A DNA stretch of 64,000 nt from Planctomycetota bacterium (GCA_023954375.1 JAMLIC010000017.1:1-64000), one strand, 5' to 3'; counted from the first letter of the stretch, positions 37,318-50,037 are shown. The notes: a model not told the origin generated them from the sequence alone. Made by a program: numbers and translations.

Positions 37318-39327
37318 TCAGCGGCCGAGGACCACCCGCAGGAAGGCCTCGACGCCCGTGAGCGGCGCGTCGAGCTCCGGCAGGTTCAGCAGGTCGATCC
37401 CCATGCGGGGCCCCCCCACGAGGGTGCGGCCGCGGCGCTCGCCCGCCGCCGTGAGGAGGCGCGTGCCGTGCGCGTCCCCGCCGCGCTTGACGATCAACCC
37501 GCCGGCGCCGGCCTTGACCGCGAAGAGCGCCTCGAGCCCGCGCTTCAGCCCCGGGTCCTCCTCGGCCGCGTAGGCGAGGAACGGCACGGTCAGGGCGGAG
37601 AGCGCCGGCCGCACGTCGACGCCGTGGTAGGCGGCGTGCGGCGACAGGAGGAGGAGCGCCTCGAGGCCGGGGACCGAGGGGGCGGCCAGGAGCGCGGCGC
37701 TCGCGCCCGACCCCGCGCCGCCGAGGACCACCCGACGCCGGGGGACGCCGGCCTGCTCGAGGTGCGCCAGCGCCGCGGCGACGTCCAGCGACTCCTCCCT
37801 CATGCGCTGCCCCGGCGCCGCGCCCGCGGCCTCCTCCTCCCCGCCGCGGCGGGTGGAGCGGCCCTGACCCCGGCGGTCGAACGCCAGGACGCTCGCGCCC
37901 GCGGCGTGGAGCGCCCGGGCGAGGGGGCGCCACGACGTCCTGTCCGCGCCGGTCTGGTGCAGGAGCACCACCACGAGCCTCGCGCCGTCGTCGCGCCAGA
38001 GGTCCCCGTGGAGCTCGAAGCCGTCCGCGCTGGTGAAGCGCACCTCCGCGGGCTCCTCGCCGCCGGCGTCGACCCGCGCGAGCTCGTCGGCGGGGGCGGG
38101 GTCGGGGCCGTCGTCGCGAGGGGCCACGTAGGGCGGCGGGCGCTCGGGCGCGCCGCGGGCCGCCGCCGGGGCCTCCACGGGCGCCGCCTCCAGCTCCTCG
38201 TCCGTGACCTGGAGCTCGGCGGCCGCCGCGCGGGCCTGCCGGGCGTGGTGCTCCTCGCCGCGGCGCTGCGTGTGCGCCAGCACGGTCGCCAGGTCGGCGA
38301 CCGCGCCCGCGCGTTCGCCGCGGACCGCGCGGAAGTAGGCGCGCGCGACCCGGGCCTCGTGGCCGGACCGACCGTCGGACATGGCGACGAAGGCGTCCAG
38401 CGCCCGCCCCACGACGTCGGGCTCCTTGCCCGAGCGCGCCAGGCGGCTCGCCGCGTGGAGGAGGCGCGAGTCCAGCGGCTGCCCGAGCTCCTCGTGCGCC
38501 CGGAGCCCCCAGCGCAGCGCCTCGACCGGGTTCGTCGAGTCGAGCTCCGCGATGAGCTCGTACACGGCCAGGGCGTGGCCCGCCGTCGCCGCCTTCTCCA
38601 GCCACTGGAGCCGGCGCGGCGAGCGCGCCTGGGAGAGCGCGGCGAGCGCGTGCATGGCGCGCGGGTCGCCCTGGGCCGCCGCGACGAGGCCCTCGATCGG
38701 GTCCGTGGTCGCGGGGACCAGGTCCCAGGCGCGCAGGTGCGCCAGGTAGACGAGCGCCAGGGGCTCCCCCTGGCGCGCGCGGGCCACGAGGACATCGAGG
38801 TCCGCCGGCTCGCGGAAGGCGGCCCAGAGGGAGAGCCACGCGTGGGTGGCCTCCTCCCGGGGGTCCTCGGGCGGCGCCCCGCCGTCGGGGGCGCGCGCGA
38901 GCTCCAGGGCGCGCAGGAGGGCGACCACGTCGCCCTCGCGCACCGAGCGGACGTACCAGGTCCAGCGGGCGGCGGGGAGCGCGATGCGCTCGGCGTGGTC
39001 GACGTTGCTCCGCGACGGGGAGCGGTAGCGGACGAGGAACGCCTCGAGCGCGCGCAGGCGCTCCGCCGGCGGGGGCTCGGCCGCGAGGGTCGGCGCCGCG
39101 GCCGGGGCGGGCGCGGCCGCCGCGGGGGCAGGCTCGGGCGCCGGCGACTCGACCGACGGGGGCCCGCCCGGGTCGGGCGCTTCTGCGGGCGAGGCGGTGG
39201 ATGCAGGCCCGGGGGCGGGCGCGGGACGCAGGCCGAGGGTCAGCCCGGCGGCCACCGCCCCGCCCGCGGCTCCGGCCAGGAGTCCGTACAGGATGAGCTG
39301 CACGTTCGTGAGCTTGACCTCGGCCAT
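37318..39327 (-). CDS. Membrane-anchored Sel1/TPR-like and alpha/beta hydrolase fusion
   Basis: 669 aa. TM helix at about 10-32 (LILYGLLAGAAGGAVAAGLTLGL), then a Pro/Ala linker, then a helical repeat region (about 95-370) with Sel1-like units (GEPLALVYLAHLRAWDLVP, GDPRAMHALAALSQA, GHALAVYELIAEL). From about 430 comes a serine-hydrolase domain: LHGDLWRDDGARLVVVLLHQTGADRTSW, FDRRGQGRS, LGGAGSGASAALL (Ser nucleophile), YAAEEDPGLKRGLE and GDAHGTRLL (His). Resembles dienelactone hydrolase/peptidase S9-like enzymes. The repeats could dock a partner. Domain extents are approximate. Confidence 0.8.
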   Translation of the reverse strand: MAEVKLTNVQLILYGLLAGAAGGAVAAGLTLGLRPAPAPGPASTASPAEAPDPGGPPSVESPAPEPAPAAAAPAPAAAPTLAAEPPPAERLRALEAFLVRYRSPSRSNVDHAERIALPAARWTWYVRSVREGDVVALLRALELARAPDGGAPPEDPREEATHAWLSLWAAFREPADLDVLVARARQGEPLALVYLAHLRAWDLVPATTDPIEGLVAAAQGDPRAMHALAALSQARSPRRLQWLEKAATAGHALAVYELIAELDSTNPVEALRWGLRAHEELGQPLDSRLLHAASRLARSGKEPDVVGRALDAFVAMSDGRSGHEARVARAYFRAVRGERAGAVADLATVLAHTQRRGEEHHARQARAAAAELQVTDEELEAAPVEAPAAARGAPERPPPYVAPRDDGPDPAPADELARVDAGGEEPAEVRFTSADGFELHGDLWRDDGARLVVVLLHQTGADRTSWRPLARALHAAGASVLAFDRRGQGRSTRRGGEEEAAGAAPGQRMREESLDVAAALAHLEQAGVPRRRVVLGGAGSGASAALLAAPSVPGLEALLLLSPHAAYHGVDVRPALSALTVPFLAYAAEEDPGLKRGLEALFAVKAGAGGLIVKRGGDAHGTRLLTAAGERRGRTLVGGPRMGIDLLNLPELDAPLTGVEAFLRVVLGR

Positions 39328-39499
39328 GACGCCTCACCGTAGCGGACCCCCCGCCGTCGTGCAGCGCCCCTGGACGTTCGTCTCGCCGGGGATCGGGGCG
39401 CGAGACGAATCCTGGCGCAAGCGCTTGTGCCTCGGTTCAGAATGCGACGTAATCGAACGGCCCTTCCCTTGCGGCCGGTGAGACGACCGGAGGAACTGG

Positions 39500-41197
39500 G
39501 TGCGGAGAGGCAGGCAGGGCACGCTCGCGGTGGTCATGGCGCTCGGCGCCACGTGGGCCGTCCTCTCCGCCCACGGCCAGGAGGCCGGCCTCCCCCTGCC
39601 GCCGCCCCGTGACGCCGCCGCCCCCTCCGCTCCGGCCACCCCGACCGCGCCCGTCCTCGACCTCCCGGCCGGCTTCCGCCTCGAGGCGAACGCGTGGCGC
39701 GTCGCCGGCCGCGACGCGGCGGGCGAGTTCACGGGCACGATCACCTTCCAGCGGCGCGGGCCGCGCTACTTCGTCTACGAGCGCCGCGTCCGCGCCGGGA
39801 CGGGTCACGACGACGTCGAGCGCGGCGAGGCCGCGATCTCCGACGGGCGCCTCTACCTGCAGGCCACCGCCCCCGACCCTGTCGCGGGCCTGCGGCGCGC
39901 GCTCGCCGGCGCCCCTGGCGCGGGCGAGGCGGCCGAGGGCCGGCGCGCGGTCTTCCGGCTCATGGCGGACGGGCGGCGCTTCGAGGGCCGCTTCGCAGTC
40001 CCGGGCACCCCCCGCGCCGGCGTGGAGCGCCTCGAGCCGATCGCCCGCCCCGGCGCCGACAACCACGTCACGCTCCTCGTGGACGGGCCGGAGATGTTCC
40101 CCGCGCTCCGCGCGGCCATCGAGGGGGCGCAGCGGACGATCTGCCTGCAGACCTACATCTTCACCGACGACAGCACCGGCCGCTGGGTCACCCGCCTGCT
40201 CGTCGAGCGGGCCCGCGCGGGCGTGAAGGTGCGCGTGCTCGTGGACGCGTTCGGCAACCGCATGGGCGGGCTGCCGAAGGAGCTGCGCGCGGGCGGGGTG
40301 GAGCTGATCCTCCAGCACACGATGGGGCAGGGCCTCAAGAACTCGGTCGTCGACCTCGGCCGCGGGCTGGTCGACGGCGTGCGCCGCCTCTTCGGCGGCC
40401 AGCCGAAGCCGCGCGAGCGGCGCGGCGTCCTCAACCACGACCACCGCAAGATCATCGTCGTCGACTCGCGCCTGGGCTTCTGCGGCGGGATGAACATCGG
40501 CCGCGAGTACGAGTTCGAGTGGCACGACGTCCACGCGACCGTCGAGGGCTCGGCGGTGGCGACGCTCGAGGCGCTGTTCTTCGACCGCTGGCGGGCGGCC
40601 GGGGGGACCGGCGAGGCCGGCCAGCCGCTCGACGCCCCCGCCGCGGCCCCCGGGACCATGTCGGTCGACGTGGTCGAGGCGCTGCCCGGGATCACGACGG
40701 CGATCAAGGACCGCTACCTGGCCGAGATCCGCGGCGCGCGCGACCGGGTGCTCGTGGAGTGCGCCTACTTCCTGGACGACTCGGTCATCGCCGCCATGAA
40801 CGACGCCGCGCGCCGCCGCGTGCGCACGGTGCTCATCGTCCCCGGCGACGAGGGGCACGACGTGCCGATCGTGCGCGACGCCTTCCGCTGGGTGGAGAAC
40901 GACGTCGTCCGCGCCGGCGTCGAGCTCTACAAGTACCAGGGCCGCATGGTCCACTCGAAGGTCGCGTCGTTCGACGGCCGCGTGGCCACCGTCGGCTCGT
41001 CGAACCTCGACAACCTGGCCCTGGTCAAGCTCGCCGAGGCCAACCTGTTCGTGAACGACGTCGGCTTCACGCGCACGCTCGACTCGCGCGTGTTCGCGCC
41101 CGACATGGCCCGCAGCATCCGCCAGGGGGTCCGCAAGCTCTCCTGGTGGGAGAAGGTCAAGTCCGGGACCCTGCACTTCTTCCGCGGCGTGCTGTGA
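39500..41197 (+). CDS. Phospholipase D / cardiolipin synthase-like protein, exported
   Basis: 565 aa from GTG 39500 after GGAGGA. A signal peptide (TLAVVMALGATWAVLSAHGQ) is followed by an N-terminal beta domain (about 45-185) not found in ClsA. Then two HKD motifs: NHDHRKIIVVDSRLGFCGGMNIG (first) and MVHSKVASFDGRVATVGSSNLDN (second). These give a phosphatidyltransferase or phosphodiesterase active site. Cardiolipin synthase is plausible, but the signal peptide and extra domain leave a secreted PLD possible. It ends four bases from the convergent HD-GYP gene. Confidence 0.9.
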   Translation: MRRGRQGTLAVVMALGATWAVLSAHGQEAGLPLPPPRDAAAPSAPATPTAPVLDLPAGFRLEANAWRVAGRDAAGEFTGTITFQRRGPRYFVYERRVRAGTGHDDVERGEAAISDGRLYLQATAPDPVAGLRRALAGAPGAGEAAEGRRAVFRLMADGRRFEGRFAVPGTPRAGVERLEPIARPGADNHVTLLVDGPEMFPALRAAIEGAQRTICLQTYIFTDDSTGRWVTRLLVERARAGVKVRVLVDAFGNRMGGLPKELRAGGVELILQHTMGQGLKNSVVDLGRGLVDGVRRLFGGQPKPRERRGVLNHDHRKIIVVDSRLGFCGGMNIGREYEFEWHDVHATVEGSAVATLEALFFDRWRAAGGTGEAGQPLDAPAAAPGTMSVDVVEALPGITTAIKDRYLAEIRGARDRVLVECAYFLDDSVIAAMNDAARRRVRTVLIVPGDEGHDVPIVRDAFRWVENDVVRAGVELYKYQGRMVHSKVASFDGRVATVGSSNLDNLALVKLAEANLFVNDVGFTRTLDSRVFAPDMARSIRQGVRKLSWWEKVKSGTLHFFRGVL

Positions 41198-41201
41198 CGG
41201 C

Positions 41202-42811
<1,610 letters not shown>

Positions 42812-42815
<4 letters not shown>

Positions 42816-43459
42816 CGAGGAGGAGTGTAGAGAGCGCGGCCCCGCGGGGCAAACGCGCCCTCCACGAAGTTGAGCAGGAGCCGCTCCCCCAGGGGGGTCA
42901 TGAAGCTCTCCGGATGGAACTGCACGCCCTCGATCGGCGCCGCGGCGTGGCGTACGCCCATGAGCGTGCCGTCGTCGGCCCAGGCCGTGGCCACGAGCGC
43001 CGCCGGCAGGCGGCGCGGCGAGAGGCACAGCGAGTGGTAGCGCGCCGCCTCGAGCGGCGACGGCAGGCCGCGGAACACGCCGGCGTCGTCGTGGGCGACC
43101 AGCGACGCCCGCCCGTGGAGGGGCCGCCGCGCCCGCACGCAGCGGGCGCCGAACGCCACCCCGATCGCCTGGTGGCCGAGGCACACCCCCAGGAGCGGCA
43201 GGCCGCGCGCGGCGGCGGCCCGGACGAGCGCGACGCAGATCCCGGCCGCCTCGGGGCGGTTCGGGCCGGGCGAGAGGAGCACGCGCGAGGGGCCCAGGGC
43301 GAGGGCGTCCTCGACCGTGATCGCGTCGTTGCGCACGACGCGCACGTCGTGGCCCCGCGCGCGCAGGGGCTGGACGAGGTTGAAGGTGAACGAGTCGTAG
43401 TTGTCGACGACCAGGAGCGGGCCCGCCGCGCGGCGGCGCCGCCGCTCATGCGCCATCAT
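42812..43459 (-). CDS. Anthranilate/aminodeoxychorismate synthase glutamine amidotransferase subunit
   Basis: 215 aa. Class I GATase: VVDNYDSFTFNLVQPL, LLSPGPNRPEAAGI, GVCLGHQAIGVAFGA (nucleophile Cys) and IEGVQFHPESFMT (His, Glu). TrpG and PabA cannot be separated by sequence, and the enzyme may serve both tryptophan and folate synthesis. The chorismate-binding partner is not in the window. The start (ATG 43459 or 43456) overlaps the end of glnD by 11-14 bp. Confidence 0.9.
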
Positions 43460-46082
43460 CGCCCGCCCCCGCCGCCGCGGCCCGCAGGGCGGCGGCCACG
43501 GCGTCGCGCGCCGGCGCGTCGAGCGGGCGCCCGTCGGGGCCCGTGACGTGGAACACGTCGACGGCGCGGTCGCCCTTCGTGGCCACCTTCGCCAGCCGGA
43601 TGTCGCAGCCCGCGGCCGAGAGCGCCCGCGCCAGGTCGTGGAGGAGGCCCACGCGGTCGGGGGCGCTCACGTCGATGACGGTGAGGTCGGGCGCGATCCC
43701 GTCGTCGATCCGCACGCGCACGGGCGGCCGCGGGCGCGCGCCGCGCGCCGCCTCGCGGCGGCGCCGCCGGGCGAGGAGGTCGGGCGCGGCGACGCGGCCG
43801 GCGAGCACGTCGACGATCGTCGCCCCGAGGCGCGGCCAGCGCTCGGCGGCCGGGCCGTCGCCCCCGGGCTGCACGGCGAAGCGGTCGAAGACGACGCCGT
43901 CGGTGCGGGCGAACGTCGTCACGGAGAGGATCTCGTAGCCCGAGCCCGTGAGCGCCCCGCACAGGTCCGCGAACAGCCCGGCCCGGTCGCGCGCGGCCAC
44001 CCACACCCGCTCGCAGCCCTCGTCGAGCGAGCAGCGCACCTGCGGCGCGCCCTCGGCCTCGAGCGCCAGGGCGAGGTCGAGGTGCAGGAGGACCTCGTCG
44101 GGCTCGACGTCGGCCAGGTAGGCGCGCCCGCAGCGCGCGAGGTGGTCCGCGAGCGCCGCCGGGTCGGCGCGGCCCTCGAGCAGCGCCAGCCACTCCGGCG
44201 GCGTGGCCGGCCGCGGCGGCGCCGCGCCGCCGCCCTCGAGGGCGTCGCGCGCGTGCCCGTAGAGGCGCGTGAGCAGGTGGTCCTTCCAGCGGGTCATCGC
44301 CCGCGGCGACACCCCGCGCACGTCGGCGACCGTGAGCAGGTAGAGGTGCTCGAGGCGCTCCGGGTCGCGCCCGACGACCGCGAGGAGGTCGTCGACCGTG
44401 GCCGGCGCGTCGACGTCGCGCTTCTCGGCCATCCGCGACATGGTGAGGTGCTCCTGCACGAGGAACCGCACGTGCCGCTCCTCGGCCGTGGAGAGGCCCA
44501 GGCGCCAGGCGACCGTGGGCACGAGGGCGGCGCCGCGCTCGGTGTGGCCCGGCGCGCCGCCGACCTTCCCCGCGTCGTGCAGGAGGACCCCGAGCCGCAG
44601 GAGGTCGCGGCGCGGGGTGCGGTGCAGGAGCTCCTCGCGCAGCTCGTCCTCGCGCTCGGGGGCGCCCTCGAGCGGCCCCTCGAGCGCGCGCATGACGGCG
44701 AGCGTGTGCTCGTCGACCGTGTAGGCGTGGTAGGGGTCGGCCTGGGACAGGCACTCGAGCGCGCCGACCTCGGGCATGACGGCGGCGAGGTAGCCCGCCT
44801 CGTGCATCGCGCGCACGACCTGCGCCACGCCCTTCACGCCGCCGAGCACCTCGCGGAAGCCGCGCGTGACCTCGACGTCGGCGCGCAGCGCCGCCGGCCC
44901 GAGGGTGTCGACGGCGCGGCGCACGTCCTCGAGGGTCCGCGGCCCGAGGCGGCGCCGGCCGCGCAGCGCCTGGCGGAAGAGCTCGGCGAGCGTGGCCGGA
45001 CCGTCGGCGCGCGGCGGGTCGAGGACCACCTCGTCGCCGAGCGAGGCCACGCCCGGGGCGAGCGGCCGGGCGCGGCGCGGGGGCCCGGGGGGGGAGAGGC
45101 GCAGCCGCGCGCGGCCGACGACGCGGTCGACGAGGCGGGCCGCCCGGTAGACGCCGTCCATGAACACCTCGACCGGGAGCCGGCCGCCGCGCGCCTCGTG
45201 GCCGAGGCGGCGGGCGACGGCCTCCTGCAGATCGAGCTCGAGGCGGTCGCCGCGCCCGGCCGAGAGGTCGTGGACGGCCGCGCGGCAGGCCAGGAGGAGC
45301 CGCCCGGCGTGGCCGAGCGCCTCCACCTCGTCGGGCGCGAGGTCGAGCCAGGCCGCCAGCGCGTCGTCGGCGCGGGCGAGGGCGGGCAGCACGCGCTCGT
45401 CGTCGTCGCCGACGGGGGCGGGCGCGACGAGGGCCGCGAGCAGGCGCGCGAGCTGGAGGTCGCGCGCGGCGCCGCGTCCGGCCTTGAGGTCGGGCGTCAG
45501 CAGCATGACCGTCTCGCCGTGGGCCCGGTGGCGCTCGTCGGCCTCGGCGAGCTTGGCCTGCACGAAGCGATCGCGGTCGCGCGCGAGGAAGCGCGTCACG
45601 GCGGCGCGCAGGTCGAGGAGCCCCTCGGGGCGGCCGGCCACGAGGCGGCCCTCGAGGGTGGCCGTGGCCGCGGCGAGGTCGCGCGAGAGCGCCTGTTCGG
45701 CGCCGTCGAGCGTCCGCACGGCGTGGCCCACCTGCGCCCCCGCGTCCCAGAGGAGGCGCACGAAGGCCTCGACGCCCGCGTCGGGGGCCCCCTCGGGGCG
45801 GAGCACGAGCAGGTCGACGTCGGAGCGCGGCGCGAGCGCGCGCCGGCCGTAGCCCCCGAGCGCCAGGCAGGTGACCGCGCCGGCGGCGCCCGAGGCCTCG
45901 AGCAGCGCGGTCACGAGGACGTCGGTCAGGTCCGTGCGCGCGCGGCAGCCGCCGGGGTCGGGGTCGTCGGGGCCGCCGCCGGGCGGGAGCGCCGCGAGCG
46001 CCTCGCGCCAGCCGGCCCGCAGCCGCGCCGCGTCGCCTGCCCCGGCCAGGGCGAGCAAGTCCTCCACGTCGTCGTTCTCCAC
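43446..46082 (-). CDS. glnD: PII uridylyltransferase/uridylyl-removing enzyme
   Basis: 878 aa from GTG 46082; family length is 850-930. Nucleotidyltransferase domain with LALGGYGRRALAPRSDVDLLVLR, a GlnE/GlnD helical linker, an HD domain (LGVLLHDAGKVGGAPGHTERGAAL) for uridylyl removal, and two C-terminal ACT domains (about 700-770 and 800-870; VIDVSAPDRVGLLHDLARALSAAGCDI) that sense glutamine. It modifies the PII Tyr according to glutamine. The substrate PII gene is nearby at 47.2 kb, so the regulatory pair is clustered. Divergent from the Hpt gene. Confidence 0.93.
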   Translation of the reverse strand: MENDDVEDLLALAGAGDAARLRAGWREALAALPPGGGPDDPDPGGCRARTDLTDVLVTALLEASGAAGAVTCLALGGYGRRALAPRSDVDLLVLRPEGAPDAGVEAFVRLLWDAGAQVGHAVRTLDGAEQALSRDLAAATATLEGRLVAGRPEGLLDLRAAVTRFLARDRDRFVQAKLAEADERHRAHGETVMLLTPDLKAGRGAARDLQLARLLAALVAPAPVGDDDERVLPALARADDALAAWLDLAPDEVEALGHAGRLLLACRAAVHDLSAGRGDRLELDLQEAVARRLGHEARGGRLPVEVFMDGVYRAARLVDRVVGRARLRLSPPGPPRRARPLAPGVASLGDEVVLDPPRADGPATLAELFRQALRGRRRLGPRTLEDVRRAVDTLGPAALRADVEVTRGFREVLGGVKGVAQVVRAMHEAGYLAAVMPEVGALECLSQADPYHAYTVDEHTLAVMRALEGPLEGAPEREDELREELLHRTPRRDLLRLGVLLHDAGKVGGAPGHTERGAALVPTVAWRLGLSTAEERHVRFLVQEHLTMSRMAEKRDVDAPATVDDLLAVVGRDPERLEHLYLLTVADVRGVSPRAMTRWKDHLLTRLYGHARDALEGGGAAPPRPATPPEWLALLEGRADPAALADHLARCGRAYLADVEPDEVLLHLDLALALEAEGAPQVRCSLDEGCERVWVAARDRAGLFADLCGALTGSGYEILSVTTFARTDGVVFDRFAVQPGGDGPAAERWPRLGATIVDVLAGRVAAPDLLARRRRREAARGARPRPPVRVRIDDGIAPDLTVIDVSAPDRVGLLHDLARALSAAGCDIRLAKVATKGDRAVDVFHVTGPDGRPLDAPARDAVAAALRAAAAGAGDDGA

Positions 46083-46155
46083 GTACGAATCTGCGACGCG
46101 CCGCCGCGCAGGATCATGAGCTACGCGCGGCGCCGCGTTTGCGTGGGCTCGAGCG

Positions 46156-46518
46156 ATGACCGACCCGATCGATGCCGCCGTGATCGACGAGCTGCGGGCG
46201 ATCTTAGACGACGACGCCGTCGCCGAGCTCTTCCTCTTGTACCTCGACGACGCCCCGCGGACGCTCGCGGCGCTGTCCGAGGCCGCCGGGCGGGGCGACG
46301 CGCCAGGGGTGCGGGCGGCGGCCCACCGGCTCAAGGGCGCCGCGGCGGGGGTGGGGGCGCACGAGGTCGAGGGGCGGGCGCGCGAGGTCGAGCTCGAGGC
46401 GCTCGCCGGGCGGGTGGACGCGGAGCGGGTGGCGGCGTTGCGGGCGGCGGCGGCGCGGGCGGAGGAGGCGCTGCGAGGCGCCTGGACTGATGCGGGAGAG
46501 GGGCCGCGCGAGGGTTAG
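46156..46518 (+). CDS. Hpt phosphotransfer protein
   Basis: 120 aa. A single Hpt four-helix domain: ELFLLYLDDAPRTLAALSEAAGRGD and AAAHRLKGAAAGVGAHEVE, with the phospho-accepting His57 followed by the RLKG motif. It would relay phosphate between a hybrid histidine kinase and a response regulator; no kinase is in the window. The C-terminal stop overlaps the convergent IIA gene by 4 bp. Confidence 0.9.
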   Translation: MTDPIDAAVIDELRAILDDDAVAELFLLYLDDAPRTLAALSEAAGRGDAPGVRAAAHRLKGAAAGVGAHEVEGRAREVELEALAGRVDAERVAALRAAAARAEEALRGAWTDAGEGPREG

Positions 46519-46991
46519 ATGGGCTCCAGGGCCCCCTCGCGCTCGGCGAGGATCGTCATCACGGCCTCGGGCTGGGTCGCGGCCATGAGCTGGCGGCGCA
46601 GGCCCGGGTCGTTGAGCACGCGGGCGACGCCGGCCAGGGTGCGGATGTGCGCCTGGAACATGTTGGGGGGCACGACGAGCAGGATCACGAGGTGCACCGG
46701 CTGGCCGTCGACGGCGGCGAAGTCGACGCCCGCGCGGTGGATCCCCAGGGCGCCGACCACCTGGTCGACCTGGTCGCTGACCCCGTGCGGGACGGCGACG
46801 CCCGAGCCGAGGCCGGTCGTGTGCGACGCCTCCCGCTGATGCACGGCCCTGGCGACGCTCTCCCGCGCCTCCGGCGCCACGTGACCGGCCGCGACGAGCG
46901 CGTCGATCAACTCGTCGATCACGGCGTCCTTGCTGGACCCGGCGAGCGACGGGCGGATCACCTCTTCGGAGATCAGGTCGACGAGGCGCAT
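46515..46991 (-). CDS. PTS EIIA of the nitrogen-regulatory/fructose type
   Basis: 158 aa from ATG 46991 with AGGAG upstream. IIA-fru/PtsN fold: LISEEVIRPSLAGSSKDAVIDELIDALV, REASHTTGLGSGVAVPHGVSD (phosphorylated His69) and LVILLVVPPNMFQAHIRTLAGVARVL. Such proteins regulate nitrogen, potassium and stress pathways rather than sugar uptake. The location beside glnD, PII and glnA supports the IIA-Ntr reading. No EI or HPr gene is in the window. Confidence 0.9.
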   Translation of the reverse strand: MRLVDLISEEVIRPSLAGSSKDAVIDELIDALVAAGHVAPEARESVARAVHQREASHTTGLGSGVAVPHGVSDQVDQVVGALGIHRAGVDFAAVDGQPVHLVILLVVPPNMFQAHIRTLAGVARVLNDPGLRRQLMAATQPEAVMTILAEREGALEPI

Positions 46992-47196
46992 GCTGCTCGG
47001 CTCCTGAGGATCGCCGCGCCCGCATCGGCCCGACCGCCGATGGGTGGTCTGAGCGTATCCCGCTGCCCCTCGGCCCTCAACGGCCAACCAGCATTGTGGA
47101 CCGGCGGATGTCGGACGTCCATGCTCTGATCGGTGGACCGATGAGTGACGCGCCCGAAGGCGGCCGCCCAGGCGGGCCTCGCGCCTGACGCGTCGC

Positions 47197-47625
47197 GTGA
47201 TACATTCCGTCCCTCGCCGGGAGCGGCTCGCGTCCCGGCGTGACCACCACGCCACCCTTCCGGAGGCCCTCACGAAGCTCGTCGTCGGCATCATCCGTCC
47301 GGAGCGCCTCGAGGCCGTCCAGCGCGAGCTCGCTGCGGCGCAGGTGTTCCGGCTGACCGTGTCCGACGTGCTCGGGACGGCGACGGACGCCGCCGCGCCC
47401 GCCACGGCCGCCCAGGCGTACGCCGGCGCCGCGGCCGGGCCGAGCTCCGTGCGCAAGGTGAAGCTCGAGGTGGCGGTGAACGAGGACTTCGTCGAGCCCA
47501 CGATGCGGGCCATCGTCCGCGCCGGGGCCACCGACCATGGCCGAGGGGACGGCAAGGTGTTCGTCCTTCCGCTCGAGGAGGCCATCCGGATCCGCACGGG
47601 AGAGCGCGGGCCGGACGCGATCTGA
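47197..47625 (+). CDS. PII-family nitrogen regulatory protein
   Basis: The core LVVGIIRPERLEAVQRELAAAQVFRLTVSDVLG, then VRKVKLEVAVNEDFV, DGKVFVLPLEEAIRIRTGERG, is a PII fold of about 115 residues. Nominal start GTG 47197 adds about 25 non-homologous residues. The ideal ribosome site GGAGG (47262-47266) instead points to an ACG at about 47272 just before KLVVG, so a non-standard start or a single-base error is possible. The T-loop is Ala-rich (QAYAGAAAG) but keeps one Tyr at the position GlnD modifies. Located 27 bp before glnA, the usual GlnB/K context. Confidence 0.85.
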   Translation: MIHSVPRRERLASRRDHHATLPEALTKLVVGIIRPERLEAVQRELAAAQVFRLTVSDVLGTATDAAAPATAAQAYAGAAAGPSSVRKVKLEVAVNEDFVEPTMRAIVRAGATDHGRGDGKVFVLPLEEAIRIRTGERGPDAI

Positions 47626-47652
47626 TCTCAACGACCTGGAGGGGACCGACCC

Positions 47653-49068
<1,416 letters not shown>

Positions 49069-49087
49069 TCGGGTGGTCCCCGGCGGA

Positions 49088-49120
49088 GGTGGCAGGGCGC
49101 GGGTTCCTCGCCCTGCCACC
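49088..49120 (+). terminator. Hairpin terminator after glnA
   Basis: A 12-bp perfect stem (GGTGGCAGGGCG and complement, 9-nt loop) 20 bases after the glnA stop. No T-run follows (CCGTCATC), so it may stabilise the 3' end rather than act as an efficient intrinsic terminator. Confidence 0.65.
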
Positions 49121-49154
49121 CCGTCATCCCCATGGTCACACCGGGGGTGGACCC

Positions 49155-49775
49155 GTGGCCGGCCTGATCCGTCTCGCGATCGCCGCCCTGCCGCTCCTGG
49201 CGTCCGGCTGCATCAGCAAGAGCCTCCACGACTGGGCGACGGCGCCGGCGCTCGTCACCTCACGCCTGGAGGGCGTCGAGGCGTGGAGCGCCTCTCCTCA
49301 GGTCCTCGCCCTCTCGATCCTGGACGTCGCGGAGGACGGTGGGGCGCGGCGTCGCCACTTCTGGTGGGTGCCGACGGGCGAAAGGATGAGCGAGATCGCG
49401 CGGGTCGTGTCGGCGACCACGACGTCGTTCAAGCGAGCGCCGCGGGGTCTCGTCGTGCTGGACCAGCGGCTCCCGTTCGAGGCCACCCGCACGCCGATCC
49501 CGATCCTCGGCCGGGAGGCCGCCTCACCCCCGCCGGACGGGGCGGACACCCTGGTCCTCCGCGGCGAGCACCTCGAGCTCTGGCGGCGCGGCGAGCCTGT
49601 GAGCTCGGTCGACGACCTCCTCTGGCCGCCGCAGGAGCGGCCGCCTGGCTTCCTCCGGCGCCTGGCGCTCGGGGTGGGCTTCCCCCTGGCCTTCGCCCTG
49701 GACGTGGCGACCTTCCCTCTGCAAGCGACCGTGGGGTTCGTCGTCCTCGTGGTGCACGGGTTCCACGTGCACTGA
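49155..49775 (+). CDS. Predicted lipoprotein, YceK/YidQ-like layout
   Basis: 206 aa from GTG 49155. Signal peptide with lipobox LLASGC. The middle is a beta-rich domain (ALSILDVAEDGGARRRHFWWVPTG, LVVLDQRLPFEATRTPIPIL); the C-terminus has a hydrophobic segment (VGFPLAFALDVATFPLQATVGFVVLVVHGFHVH) resembling the membrane-proximal end of YceK/YidQ lipoproteins. Function unknown. The gene ends about 45 bp before element R2, which belongs to the convergent kinase gene. Confidence 0.7.
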   Translation: MAGLIRLAIAALPLLASGCISKSLHDWATAPALVTSRLEGVEAWSASPQVLALSILDVAEDGGARRRHFWWVPTGERMSEIARVVSATTTSFKRAPRGLVVLDQRLPFEATRTPIPILGREAASPPPDGADTLVLRGEHLELWRRGEPVSSVDDLLWPPQERPPGFLRRLALGVGFPLAFALDVATFPLQATVGFVVLVVHGFHVH

Positions 49776-49817
49776 CGAAGGTCGCCGATCGACGAACGAC
49801 GATGGAGCGGCCAACGT

Positions 49818-50037
49818 ACTCGTTCGCAGACGGCCGAGCCGCCTCCGAGCACACATCGCCGCGCGCTTCGCAGCGAGAGCCCCAGGCGAGGCGGAGGAGG
49901 GCCCAGCGTGTCCGCGCGAAGGCGAGCGACGGCGGCCTCCTGGCCGCCGAGCTCGCCTGAGCGGCCGGGGGGGGCGCGCGAAGCGCGCCCCTCCTGCGAA
50001 CGGCAGCGCCCGCCATCCTCCGCCGCAGCCGCGATCA
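49818..50037 (-). repeat. 3'-end repeat element R2
   Basis: Read on the minus strand it starts at the TGA of the NERD-kinase gene (50037) with TGATCGCGGCTGCGGC. It continues like R1: a variable hairpin (GGGGCGCGC-TTC-GCGCGCCCC), the conserved GGCGGCC-AGGA-GGCCGCC hairpin (49931-49948 on plus), CTCCTCCGCCTCGCCTG, and GTGTGCTCGG at the end. The variable hairpin keeps its pairing with different bases. Confidence 0.75.

Noticed and set aside
39418-39427. CAAGCGCTTG palindrome upstream of the PLD gene as a LacI-type operator
   Set aside because: A single 10-bp palindrome in GC-rich DNA, no linked regulator gene; too weak to call.
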